NCBI GenBank assembly: GCA_034769895.1
Contig: CM068373.1
Location: 24,290,620 to 24,354,619, forward strand
Length of the DNA stretch: 64,000 nt
Direction: 5' to 3'
Source: Magicicada septendecula
Taxonomy: Eukaryota; Arthropoda; Insecta; Hemiptera; Cicadidae
The notes below the pieces were generated by a model. That model saw nothing but the letters and a program-made list of their open reading frames with translations, was not told the DNA's origin and did not search any database. Made by a program: the position numbers and the translations under genes. Of the stretch, positions 53,018-61,350 are shown one piece after another (within the stretch, counting starts at the first letter, position 1; each line of letters opens with the position of its first letter).

Positions 53018-53545
53018 CACTACAGCTACGTACGGAGCGACTTAAGCTCTGAATATGAAGACGACATCGATAATAAGATAAACAGATACGAGAAGATTTG
53101 TGGCACAATTCTTACGTTAGAAATTACAAAAATTCTTATGGCTAAACTCTGGGAAAGAAAATACAAAAGATACAGAACTGAAACTGTATAAAGTAATGGC
53201 GGGACCAGTATTGATGTAAGGGAGTGAATCGTGGTCACTCACCCAAAATCACAGAAACGAATTGAAGCTGCTGAAATGAAATTCTTAAGAAGAGTTGAAG
53301 GGTGCACCCTTAAGAGACCACAAATAAGAAATACAGACATAAGCCAAGAGCTGAATATATACTCGATAAACGATAAAATTAAACAAAATAGAGGAAACTG
53401 GATACAACACATAATTAGAATGGATGACTCGAGAATACTAAAAAAGATAATCCAGTATAAGCCTCTTGGAGAACGAGATAGAGGCTGACCAAGAAAACGG
53501 TGGCTGTGAAGACGGAACAGGCTGCAGGCTTAATCCTTTAAGTGA
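53018..53545 (+). mobile_element. Decayed LINE 3' end of a second family
   Basis: The translation shows the C-terminal part of an insect-type LINE polyprotein: DLSSEYEDDIDNKINRYEKI, then in another frame TELKLYKVMAGPVLM followed by a stop and GSESWSLTQ, then again in the first frame EAAEMKFLRRVEGC, RNTDISQELN, NWIQHIIRMDDSRI and PRKRWL. At least two frame changes and several stops make it a pseudogene. It begins in the linker after the reverse transcriptase core, so it is strongly 5'-truncated. It differs from the family at 50 kb in sequence and in its GAA tail. Confidence 0.8.
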
Positions 53546-53683
53546 AGAAGTAGAAGAAGAAGAAGAAGAAGAAGAAGAAGAAGAAGAAGAAGAACTAGAA
53601 GAAGAAGAAGAAGAAGAAGAAGAAGAAGAAGAAGAAGAAGAAGAAGAAGAAGAAGAAGAAGAAGAAGAAGAAGAAGAAGAAGA
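53546..53683 (+). repeat. GAA microsatellite at the LINE 3' end
   Basis: About 138 bp of GAA units with one CTA interruption (about 53594), starting directly after the LINE coding remnant. It is best explained as an expanded 3' tail of that element. Confidence 0.9.
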
Positions 53684-53749
53684 TTTATATATATTCGTAT
53701 ATCAGTCAGATATAGGCATGTAAATGTCTACGGAAAAATACATATATTT

Positions 53750-54301
53750 GAAAGATAGAACAAAATTGTTTCTTATTCAGGCATTACGTTTATAAATTTA
53801 ACTTAAAACCCATTGCGTTAGTTAGTATTTTTAGCGTTTATTGTAATCACACTAATAAATATGATAAAAGGCTATCGACCCACTGCTTTATTATTGTTAT
53901 GTGGCTTTAAAGAAAAATAGAGAAATCGATGATCTCGTACCGGTATTTTTTCTGGTAATAAAACAGCCAATTCTGAAATTTATCTAATAACAAAATATGT
54001 TTTGCGTGTGTGTGCGCTCGCGCGTGCGTACATAGACGTAAAGGGTAGAGCAAATTTGTTTGTCATTTAGGCATTAAGGTTATAAATTTAACAAAACCCC
54101 ATTGCGTTAGGCCGCATTTTTATTGTTTAAACCTATTATACTCATAGTAATAAAAATGACATATTGATCCACTAATTTATTATTGTTACGTGGATTTAAA
54201 GAAAAGTAGAAGTATTGATGATTTCGTATTTTATCTGGTGACAGAAACGATGCTAATTCTGAAATTTATATAATAATAAAAAGTTGTTGTGTGTGTGTGT
54301 T
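53750..54301 (+). repeat. Diverged tandem duplication, period about 290 bp
   Basis: Unit 1 (about 53750-54015) and unit 2 (about 54040-54301) share GGCATTA-TATAAATTTAAC, CCCATTGCGTTAG, TTTATTATTGTTA, GTGG-TTTAAAGAAAA and AATTCTGAAATTTAT, and both end in a GTGT run. The offset is 290 bp at the start and 286 at the end. Non-coding. Identity is moderate, so the event is old. Confidence 0.8.
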
Positions 54302-54748
54302 CAGTTATGAAATTGTACACCGTTTATAAAAACCTAGCGCGCGCGCGTGCATACAAAGGGCGTGGGCCGCTAGCTAACAACACAAAATATGTGCAATTAG
54401 GATATTAGAAAGAGTTCGAGACTGACTGGTGGTGTTCATTTGTCAGCACACGTATATATGAACGACGCCACGTAACGACACACTTTGTCCTGTCGTTTAC
54501 TCTAAAACAATAAATCTTCAGCCAATGGAAGTGGCGGAAGAGGGGCAAGTATGACGTCAGAAAACTGTGGTCGTAAACAGGCTTAATACCGGCGTGTCAA
54601 CACTTCAGCTAACGATATTAGCTTTAGGTACTTTGTGAAGTGCTTTTGTGTTTTCCTACGTCACGTTTAAACACTATTATTTATTATATTATCCGATATG
54701 ATTATTTGTTATGGAAGTCATTATCCTTCACACGCAATTAGTTATAAT
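54302..54748. other. No gene recognised
   Basis: Includes an alternating purine-pyrimidine patch (GCGCGCGCGTGCAT near 54340). No supported coding frame. Confidence 0.4.
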
Positions 54749-55173
54749 TATTACAAATATTTTTTTTCTATCGGCCATCTAAGGACCACATGCCAATTTC
54801 AATTCTTTATTCTCTGTTCTTTTTTTTCTGCAATATTCTTTTATCTTTTCACTGTGTCTCTTCTTCCTGTCTTCAGTCCACTTGAAATCTGCGTTTTTCT
54901 CTCTCCTACCCTTGACTCCTTCCACTTTTAACACTTTTGCCCAAAACATTTCTCTTTCAATTGCTTCTGCTGCGTGTATATTATTTTTTTCTAAATCCTT
55001 TTGGACTTCTTTAATCCAACTTGATGTTGACCTCTTCTCCCCCCTCAGATATTTGAAGATTTGTTTTGTCAACCTATTGTCGTTCAATCTACATAAATGT
55101 CCAAAAAATAATAGTCTTCTTTTTCCCATTGGTTCTGTTATATTTTCTATACTTTGATATATTACAAATATTT
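54749..55173 (-). mobile_element. Short LINE-derived insertion (copy A) with target-site duplication
   Basis: The minus-strand frame of 116 codons (55129 to 54779) reads GKRRLLFFGHLCRLNDNRL near its start, then an Arg/Lys/Glu-rich C-terminus ending CGP. This is the last part of a LINE polyprotein (compare copy B). The 3' end reads GGCATGTGGTCCTTAGAT, GGCCGATAGA and a poly(A) run. The 14-bp direct repeat TATTACAAATATTT flanks it (54749-54762 and 55160-55173). The insertion itself is about 400 bp. Its 5' end point coincides within 2 bp with that of copy C. The open frame is intact but has lost the catalytic domains. Confidence 0.85.
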
Positions 55174-55557
55174 ATTAATTGTAATACCTGTGTCTGGTGT
55201 AAAGACAGAATTTTTGTTGTCACCGAGGAGAACATATTTGTTAAACTCAAAACTGAGACAAAAGTACAGAGATAAAATGTCCGAAATTTTTAAGCTAATA
55301 CCTTACCAATGGTTAGTTTGTTTTATTAAATAGTGCCAAACTTTCCCCTCCAAATACACACAGTATTTATTCGTATTTGTGTATTGTTCGTACCATTAAC
55401 CCAAAGACTCTAATTTGGTTAGCATGGGAAATAGCAATCCCAGGATATCCTACCTAGATTTACACCCTTCTTCAACTAGTCTTTGGTGAGATCCATTCCA
55501 ATTTATCTTTCCTGTTTGTAAATTAATAAATTTCCTTAAATCCGTAGTGTGACTTCG
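55174..55557. other. No gene recognised; inverted partner of a segment near 56.32 kb
   Basis: The last 35 bp (55524-55557) read TTAATAAATTTCCTTAAATC and TAGTGTGACTTCGTT, the complement of 56315-56352. LINE copy B and a hammerhead-like motif lie between these inverted partners. The rest is unassigned. Confidence 0.4.
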
Positions 55558-56150
55558 TTTTTTTTTTGTATCGGCTATCTACAGTCCACATGCCAATTTC
55601 AGTTATTTACTCTTTGTTCTTTTCTTTTTTTCCAATATTCTTTTATCTTTCCACTGTGTCTCTTCTTCCTGTCTTCAGTCCACTTTGAACACGCGTTTTT
55701 CTCTCTCCTACCCTAGACTCCTTCCATTTTTAACACTTTTGTCCGAAAAACGTCTCTTTCAATTGTTCCTTCTGCGTGTATATTATTTTTTTCTAAATCC
55801 TTTTGGAATTATTTAATCCAACTTGATGTTGACTTTTTCCCCCACAGACATTTGAAGATTTGCTTTGTCAGCCTATTGTCGTCCATTCTATATAAATGTA
55901 CAAATAATAATAGTCTTTTTTTGTCACTGTTTCTGTTATATTTTCTATACGTTGACATATTTCGTCATTACTTCTTAATTTCCAACCTTCTGACGTTTTT
56001 CGTGGGCCTAAAATTTTCCTAATAATTCGTCTTGCCAATGTTTCTAGTTTGTCTAAATTATAATTCAATGCTATACATTCACTTGGATATAGGCATTCTG
56101 GCTTCACTACTGTACTGTAATGCCTTCGTTTTTCATTTAAATAACCATTT
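55558..56150 (-). mobile_element. LINE 3' end, copy B (longer, broken)
   Basis: Minus strand, same 3' terminus as copies A and C (GGCATGTGGACTGTAGATAG, CCGATAC, poly(A)). It extends farther 5' into the linker after the reverse transcriptase: YSTVVKPECLYPSE, LARRIIRKILGPRKTSEGW and LRSNDEICQRIENITETV can be read in one frame. After a dinucleotide-like stretch (KKDYYYLYIY) the frame is lost and stops appear, so the part matching copy A is broken. The upper boundary is approximate. No target-site duplication was identified. Confidence 0.8.
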
Positions 56151-56260
56151 GGAGGCCGACCAGATACTCGAATATACTTGGGCACCGGATACTTGCGCAC
56201 CCACACGGATGTGTGCAAGTACAAAGTATTGTGATTGTAACATTTAACGTCCTCAACTGA

Positions 56261-56312
56261 GTGAATTAATCTGATGATGGACCATATGTTCCGAAACGCG
56301 TCATTTTAATTA
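56261..56312 (+). ncRNA. Hammerhead ribozyme-like motif, single copy
   Basis: Order on the plus strand: AAUUAAU, CUGAUGA (56271-56277), one extra U, stem II GGAC with GUUCC, GAAA (56293-56296), CGCG, UC (cleavage predicted after 56302), then AUUUUAAUU. Stem I pairs AAU with AUU and AAUU with AAUU around a 2-nt bulge. ACGCGU is a perfect palindrome, so stem III can form between two molecules. All core bases are present. It fits PLE-associated hammerheads with reduced stem III. The extra base before stem II is unusual. Confidence 0.5.
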
Positions 56313-56467
56313 AAGAACGAAGTCACACGATGGATCTAAGGTAATTTATTAATTTATAGACAACGAAGTGAGTTGGATACCATTAAAAATAAATATGTAT
56401 TTCCTGTTTGGTATCTTCTAGCCAATCCTTGTTTTGAAGAGAACGAAGCTATTAGAGTATTCGACGG

Positions 56468-56940
56468 CTATGCGGCTCCACTTTCACTATAAGTATGTGT
56501 ATGACGAACTACAGAATACAGATAATATAAAATATTATCACGAGCTACAGAATACCAAAGTGCCGCTGACCACATAAGTTTACGTACAATCCATTCTATT
56601 TTATCTGTGACTGTTAAATCGTCCCCAATCGAGTCCATAGTACGTTCACATTCACGGATAAATTCAACTAGATTTTCATTTGTGGTGTCACCACAGCATT
56701 TAAGTTGATTATAGGTGTCATCGGTGTGTTTATAAAAACATACACTACGATTAACTCGACCTGATACATGTTGCTTAATTTGTCCGACTTTATCAACTAT
56801 TCGCTTTTCTAACTCAGGTTTGTGGTCATTTATCAGCTGTGTGTTAGAAAATCGACCACGCGCTGGTGTAAATGAACTTCCTGTTTTAAAACCTCTCCAA
56901 ACCACGTGTTTTCAACTGAATATGTTTGCATAGCTAATTA
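56468..56940 (-). pseudogene. Gag-like fragment of an LTR-type retroelement
   Basis: A 145-codon minus-strand frame (56905 to 56468) contains NENLVEFIRECERTMDSIG, then TDKIEWIVRKLMWSAALWYS. Spacing of Phe-Ile...Cys-Glu, Lys-Ile-x-Trp and Ala-x-x-Trp-Tyr resembles the capsid part of arthropod retrotransposon Gag proteins. A second frame just upstream (QTYSVENTWFGEVLKQEV) suggests a frameshift near 56.88 kb. No zinc knuckle, protease or LTR is visible. The assignment rests on pattern only and could be wrong. Confidence 0.4.
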
Positions 56941-57650
56941 CATCGTCATTTGATTAAAAACTATTAAAGTATATTTAATATTCAAAGTAATTAGTTATTA
57001 ATAGTTATTTCAATTTGGACACTAATATAAATGACGTATAGAGTGTGTGTTAATTGGCTTACTGTTAATTATCTTCACATAATTCGTTACGAGCACAGCC
57101 CTTACTCACTTTCACTCAACACTTTTAGAGGTGGGCGGATATACCTTTAACAGGTATTTCCGAACGACATTTTTGTGGAACGGATGTAACAGGGACTGAA
57201 AATTTGACACACTTGTTCCGAGTTAATGATAACTGAACACTGAAAAGTCGAAATCCCCATTTCGATTACTCGCTGCCTCGCGGTTCCGAGTCGCGGGAAC
57301 CCCTCTCAAAAATTGACGAATAAACAAGTAAACGAGTACTACGAGTATTGCGACTACACGAGTACAAAGTCACTTTTTGGTGCTGAATACACTTGATTCT
57401 GCGCAAGTGCCGATTGCCATACAAGTACGAAACGAAGCGAAACGGCGAGGTTCAGAATATCTCTATGCCAAAGAGATGAAGCTGTTGTTAATAAATGAAA
57501 AAAAATGCATACCAACGTTACATTTATTCTCGTGTGTTATGCAAATATATAATACAGATTATAAAAAAATTATATATTATACTATTATATTATCGATTTA
57601 ACTTAGATTCTATTTTCGATTGTTGTAATGTCTATGTAGCCAGCTATATA
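56941..57650. other. No gene recognised
   Basis: AT-rich on both sides of a more GC-balanced stretch (about 57.15-57.45 kb) with repeated ACGAGTA words (57329-57365). No supported coding frame. Confidence 0.4.
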
Positions 57651-58050
57651 TTTTTTTGTTTGTATCGGCGATCTAAGAACCACATGCCAGTTCCAAATCT
57701 TTATTCTTTGTTCTTTTCTTTTTCTCCATAATTCTTTCATATTTTCAATGTGTCTCTTCTTCCTGTCTTCAGTCCACTTTCAACTTGCGTTTTTCTCTCT
57801 ACTACCCTGGACTCCTTCCATTTTTAACACTTTTATGCGAAAAAATTCTTTTTCAATTGCTTCTTCTGCGTGTATATTATTTTCTTCTAAATCCTATTGG
57901 ACTTTTTTAATCCAAATTGATGTTGACTTCTTCTCCCATAGATATTTTAAGATCTGCTTTGTTAACCTACTGTCTTCTATTCTATATAAATGTCCAAAAA
58001 ATAATATCCTTCTTTTTCTCATAGTTTCTGAAATATTTTCTATACTTTGA
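57651..58050 (-). mobile_element. Short LINE-derived insertion (copy C)
   Basis: A 400-bp minus-strand copy of the same element as copy A. The 3' end reads GGCATGTGGTTCTTAGAT, CGCCGATAC and an A-rich tail. The 5' end stops at the complement of TATACTTTGA, the same point as copy A. The coding frame is broken by several substitutions and indels. No target-site duplication could be seen. Confidence 0.85.
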
Positions 58051-58369
58051 AAATGCATCAGCCATTTTAAATGTAGTCAGCTTTTATTTCATTATTCTAA
58101 TAAATGTATGATTTTAAGTAAATCGTCTTTTTTGTTTTTCTTTGAATTTGTTCTTTAATTAGTAGATTATTTTAATAATCTACTAATTAAAGGACAAATT
58201 CTTTAATAATAATAATTATTATTGGGTTTGTAAATATTAAGAATTTCCCAGATATTCATTTTGTTACCTTTTTTTACTTTTTAAATTTGTTTGACATTTT
58301 TAATGACTGAAAATATATGTTTATTGTTTAAACAGTGTGTGGCTAAGTTAGATTTGTAAATATTAGGTT
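58051..58369. other. AT-rich interval with a strong hairpin
   Basis: At 58144-58201 there is an inverted repeat with 28-bp arms, 27 matching positions and a 2-nt loop (arms begin GAATTTGTTCTTTAATTAG). It is followed by AATAATAATAATTATTATT. It may be a tiny palindromic insertion or an indel-derived palindrome. The interval lies just downstream, in the minus-strand sense, of the PLE GIY-YIG fragment. Confidence 0.55.
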
Positions 58370-58708
58370 TTAACTTACATTGCCATGTTGAATGATTCTC
58401 TCGGACAGTTTTTTCTTCGTCTGGCCTACGTTAAATTTATTGTAAAATTGACATTCTATTTTGTAAACTCCACTTTTATTATGAATGTTCAATTTAGTTT
58501 TAGGTTTTATTTTCTTAAAAAGAATATTATCTGTGTTATGAGATATTTTTAAGTTTGTATCTGTAAATAGTTTGATTAGTTGACGAGTTATGTTTCCGTG
58601 ATAAGTAAAGTAGATACATTTTATGTTATCATTAATGAAAGGGGTTTTACATAAAGGTTTGTATGGTGTAACAGAAAAAATATTGGGTAACATGATAATA
58701 ATAATCAA
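58370..58708 (-). pseudogene. Penelope-like element fragment: GIY-YIG endonuclease region
   Basis: Minus-strand frame of 112 codons. The N-terminal half (TPFINDNIKCIYFTYHG, then LIKLFTDTNLKISHNTDNIL) matches the linker between reverse transcriptase and endonuclease in PLEs. It is followed by NKSGVYKIECQ, NKFNVGQTKKKLSERIIQH, a recognisable GIY-YIG start with the conserved Gly-Val-Tyr, Gly-Gln-Thr, Arg and His. The Tyr usually before Val-Gly-Gln is Asn here and the second Cys of the CxxC linker is missing (CQFYNK). The frame ends soon after the first conserved His, so the domain is truncated and the RT is absent. No PLE terminal repeat is attached. Confidence 0.75.
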
Positions 58709-58834
58709 TTATTGGTAAAACTCCATTGTTTATAAGCTATAAAACCAACACACGACTGAAAAGAGAAACAAACTGTTGAACGTATGTACATTTATGTGTG
58801 AGTAGATATAAATATATCGAGCATACTCAACTTT

Positions 58835-59429
58835 TGTGGGACAACCAGAATTTGTATAAAAATATGGACGAAAAGTACCTTTCTTATTTGGAATTCGAAC
58901 TCTATCTCCAGATTTAAATTTAGATTTCTTTACGTATTCTGGAGGAATATACTTATAAACTGTTATAATAATTCTTTCTTCTTTCCTTTATTAACTTCTA
59001 TAGGTTTCATTACTATCGTTCTGTAATTGAATTGTTATATCCCTTAGCGATACTTTCTAAAATATCTATCCACTTTTAATACTTATTAATTTCGAAAATC
59101 ACTTTCATACGCTCATTTTGAGTTCTATTCTAGCGTTCTATTATAGCACTCATTTCCTCGCTCTCTCTGTGATATAGCTTTATATTATATTTTTTTATTA
59201 AATAATTGAATTTTTTATTTTGAAATTCTAATCCCTTATTAGTGTCTAATAAATTATGTGTTTTATGTCCCACTTTAATAGAATCTTTTATAATGTTCTC
59301 AAAAGCTCTAGAAACATCTACTCCATTTTTATTTTTTAATGGTCTTGACCAAGCATATTTGGAAAATGTACCTCTAACGTTTAACATATATTTATAAACA
59401 TCATTATTGTTCGAATAATTTGACATTCA
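58835..59429 (-). pseudogene. DDE integrase fragment, Maverick/F54H12.3 type
   Basis: Minus strand. The first part (59426-59130) reads YKYMLNVRGTFSKYAWSRPL, then LLDTNKGLEF, KKYNIKLYHRESEEMSAIIER, stop, NRT. This matches the integrase core of Polinton/Maverick and F54H12.3-like transposon proteins, where TDKG-EF and VERFNRT hold the second and third acidic catalytic residues. Here the second Asp is Asn (TNKG), so it would be inactive. The first Asp region is missing because the frame begins just after it, close to foldback I. After several stops, KKSKFKSGDRVRIPNKKGTF (about 58.93-58.85 kb) is the typical C-terminal part. No other Maverick gene is seen. Confidence 0.75.
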
Positions 59430-59469
59430 AAAACTTACGTTAATAGTTCCGTCAGTGACTTACTTTTTT

Positions 59470-59520
59470 GTCGTTACGACGCGTTACAAGACGTATGTCT
59501 CATCATCAGGTGTTTCACTC
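59470..59520 (-). ncRNA. Hammerhead-like motif, left arm of foldback I (core mutated)
   Basis: Minus strand: CUGAUGA (complement of 59503-59509), one extra U, stem II GAGAC with GUCUU, then GUAA instead of GAAA, CGCG, UC, GUAACGAC. The core A13 is replaced by U, which should abolish cleavage. ACGCGU keeps its palindrome. Confidence 0.4.
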
Positions 59521-59742
59521 GATAGGAGAGGTCGTCAATACATTAAAATAAAATAAATAAACGAACACATAAAAGCACAAACGTGAACGGAACATATACG
59601 GCCGGTGCGCACTGCGTTGAAGTAGAGCCCGCACCCGCGTTGAAGTCGCTGTGCGCACCGGCCGTATATGTTCCGTTCACGTTTGTGCTTTTATGTGTTC
59701 GTTTATTTATTTTATTTTAATGTATTGACGACATCTCCTATC

Positions 59743-59801
59743 GAGTGAAACACCTGATGATGAGACATAAGCCTACGTCTTGAAACGTGTCGTAACGACA
59801 A
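59743..59801 (+). ncRNA. Hammerhead-like motif, right arm of foldback I
   Basis: Plus strand: CUGAUGA (59754-59760), one extra U, stem II GAGAC with GUCUU and a 10-nt loop, GAAA (59782-59785), CGUG, UC (cleavage predicted after 59791). ACGUGU can pair with itself through two G-U pairs. Core bases are intact. Stem I next to the core is weak (CAC against GUA), and a possible distal helix AGUGA with UCACU exists only in the partner arm. Confidence 0.45.
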
Positions 59802-59888
59802 AAAAGCAATTCGTAAAAAAGTAGGTTTAGTAAGTAAAAGGAATTTTAATATAGAATATTGAACTTTCACTTGTGAAACTTACTTGTT

Positions 59889-59941
59889 TTCTCCCGTACG
59901 CGTTTCGGCGTGGTGTGCGCCTTCATCAGCGGTGTGAGACA
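59889..59941 (-). ncRNA. Hammerhead ribozyme-like motif, left arm of foldback II (best formed)
   Basis: Minus strand: UCUCACACCG, CUGAUGA (complement of 59923-59929), one extra A, stem II GGCG with CGCC around CACACCA, GAAA, CGCG, UA, CGGGAGA. Stem I pairs CCG with CGG and UCUC with GAGA around an ACA bulge. All core bases are intact and ACGCGU is palindromic. This is the best-paired copy in the window. Confidence 0.55.
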
Positions 59942-60130
59942 GACTGCCAGTAACTCGTAACGGTTTTATTTAGTAGGTTGAGTGGTGTGTGGCGGAAGGG
60001 GATTGGCGCGGGGATCCGAATTATTGTTTGTTTTATGTATAATTGTGTCAAAAAGTGTGTGTGATTTATAGTGTAATTGGTCGTTAAGTATGCTGTTTGA
60101 AATAAAACCGTTACGGGTTACTGGCAGTCT

Positions 60131-60182
60131 GTCTCACACCGCTGATGAATGCACACACCACGCCGAAACGCGTACGGGAGAA
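60131..60182 (+). ncRNA. Hammerhead ribozyme-like motif, right arm of foldback II
   Basis: Plus strand: same design as the left arm, with CUGAUGA (60142-60148), GAAA (60165-60168) and GUA before the predicted cleavage site (after 60174). Stem I is preserved. Stem II has decayed (UGCA instead of GGCG against CGCC) by two transitions or transversions. Confidence 0.45.
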
Positions 60183-60235
60183 AACATGTAAGTTTCACAA
60201 ATGAAAGTTGAATATTCTATATTAATTTAGTATAT

Positions 60236-60425
60236 ATATACTGTACAAACTTTCGCTAGTGAAGACTTACTTTTGGTTTAATGTCCCAAACGTTTCGACG
60301 TGGTGTCCGTCTTCCTCAGTGGGATTTGAAATACAAAGTCTTTGAAGACGGACACCACGTCGAAACGTTTGGGACATAAAACCAAAATTAAGTGTTCACT
60401 AGCGAAAGTTTGTATATATATAATA
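60236..60425. mobile_element. Foldback III with a hammerhead-like motif in one arm
   Basis: Inverted repeat with arms of about 75 bp (about 60240-60315 and 60344-60420) around a short spacer. The arms contain CAAACTTTCGCTAGTGAA, TGTCCCAAACGTTTCGACG and TGGTGTCCGTCTTC with complements. It is directly adjacent to foldback II. Non-coding. Confidence 0.8.
60278..60327 (-). ncRNA. Degenerate hammerhead-like motif in foldback III
   Basis: Minus strand: AUCCCA, CUGAGGA (U7 changed to G, a position that tolerates change), one extra A, stem II GACG with CGUC around GACACCA, GAAA, CGUU, UGGGA. Stem I pairs CCCA with UGGG. The stem III segment is two bases shorter than in the others (AACGUU, still palindromic). 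The right arm of the foldback lacks CUGANGA because the arm ends just before it. Confidence 0.35.
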
Positions 60426-61080
60426 TTTAAAAAAGTGAATGAAGAGGATGTATCAACAAGATAATTATTAATTTAGTTCTGTGAAAAAGAAGATGAACTA
60501 TCAAAACAACTACAAGGAATTTTATGTAAAACTGTCTTTTTTATGAAATTTGTTAGTCCCCAAAATTGGTGTAGGATCAAAAAATTTACATCTACGTGTG
60601 TGTTTGTATGTACATGCAAAAGTGTATAATAAGCGTGAACGTGGCCCGCAGCAGTTGGTTAACCCTACGTGCACGACGCAGAGCAACAAAGAGAATATAT
60701 GATATTCAACTACTGTAGAGGCAGCGACACGGCCGTGTTCATAATGCCGGTGCCGGCTAATTAACATCAGCTATATTAATTCTTACTTCCTGGGGCGTCG
60801 GGTCATGAGGAGAGACAGTGAAATGTACAATAGCGTGGTACGTGCCCATGTATACGTAAACATATCCCATGCAACACATATCTGCACTAACTATTGAGCT
60901 GTATACACGGTACACCCCTGGTTGTGCTGTATATTATACTAACAACGTACGTCATTTGAATGAGTCGACGATACTTAGGCCTACACGACATCACAATCGC
61001 TGAAGGAACGGATTCCGTCACTAAAAGTTACCAAATTTTTCAAAGTTAAAAAGCGTTTTGGACGCGCGCACTCTAACAAA
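60426..61080. other. No gene recognised
   Basis: Mixed composition. An 81-codon minus-strand frame (60522-60767) has no recognisable features. No repeat was identified. Confidence 0.4.
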
Positions 61081-61350
61081 ATGAAAAGTCATCATCATTC
61101 TCATTACAACATAGCGTAGGCAAGGTACTGTCTGTTCCGCCTTCAAAGATCCTCCAGCCATCTTTTCCTGGGTCTACCCACACACATGTGACCTACAGGT
61201 TTCTATTTCCAGACTTGTTTGGCCAGTCTGAAATCTTACATTCTTTCTAATTGTTATTTCCACCGTTGTTTGTAATCTTTTAGTTTTACATTCAAGTTGA
61301 AAACTTGTAACCCTTCTTTTATGGCCTCATTTCTTATACGGTCAACTTTA
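61081..61350 (-). mobile_element. Decayed LINE 3' end of another family
   Basis: Minus strand, pieced from different frames: DRIRNEAIKEGLQVFNLNVK, KDYKQRW, FRLAKQVW, GRPRKRWLEDL, stop, RRNRQYLAYAML. These are the C-terminal blocks seen at the end of insect LINE polyproteins. The 3' end has a short GAT-rich tail (complement of CATCATCATT near 61090). Multiple frameshifts; strongly 5'-truncated. Confidence 0.7.

Larger units (their letters stand above)
59464..59812. mobile_element. Foldback I with two hammerhead-like motifs
   Basis: Inverted repeat with arms of about 150 bp (59464-59612 and 59651-59808) and a spacer of about 38 bp holding two direct GCGTTGAAGT words. The arms are nearly identical (GTCGTTACGAC at the outer end, ACGGCCGGTGCGCAC at the inner end). 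Each outer end has a hammerhead-like motif reading outward. Non-coding. It lies where the N-terminal part of the neighbouring integrase should be, so its insertion may have disrupted that gene. Confidence 0.8.
59842..60229. mobile_element. Foldback II with two hammerhead-like motifs
   Basis: Inverted repeat with arms of about 130 bp (59842-59972 and 60098-60229) and a 125-bp unique spacer. The arms include TAGAATATTGAACTTTCAC, TTTTCTCCCGTACGCGTTTC and TAACGGTTTTATTT with their complements. Only about 30 bp separate it from foldback I and it touches foldback III. Non-coding. Confidence 0.85.
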
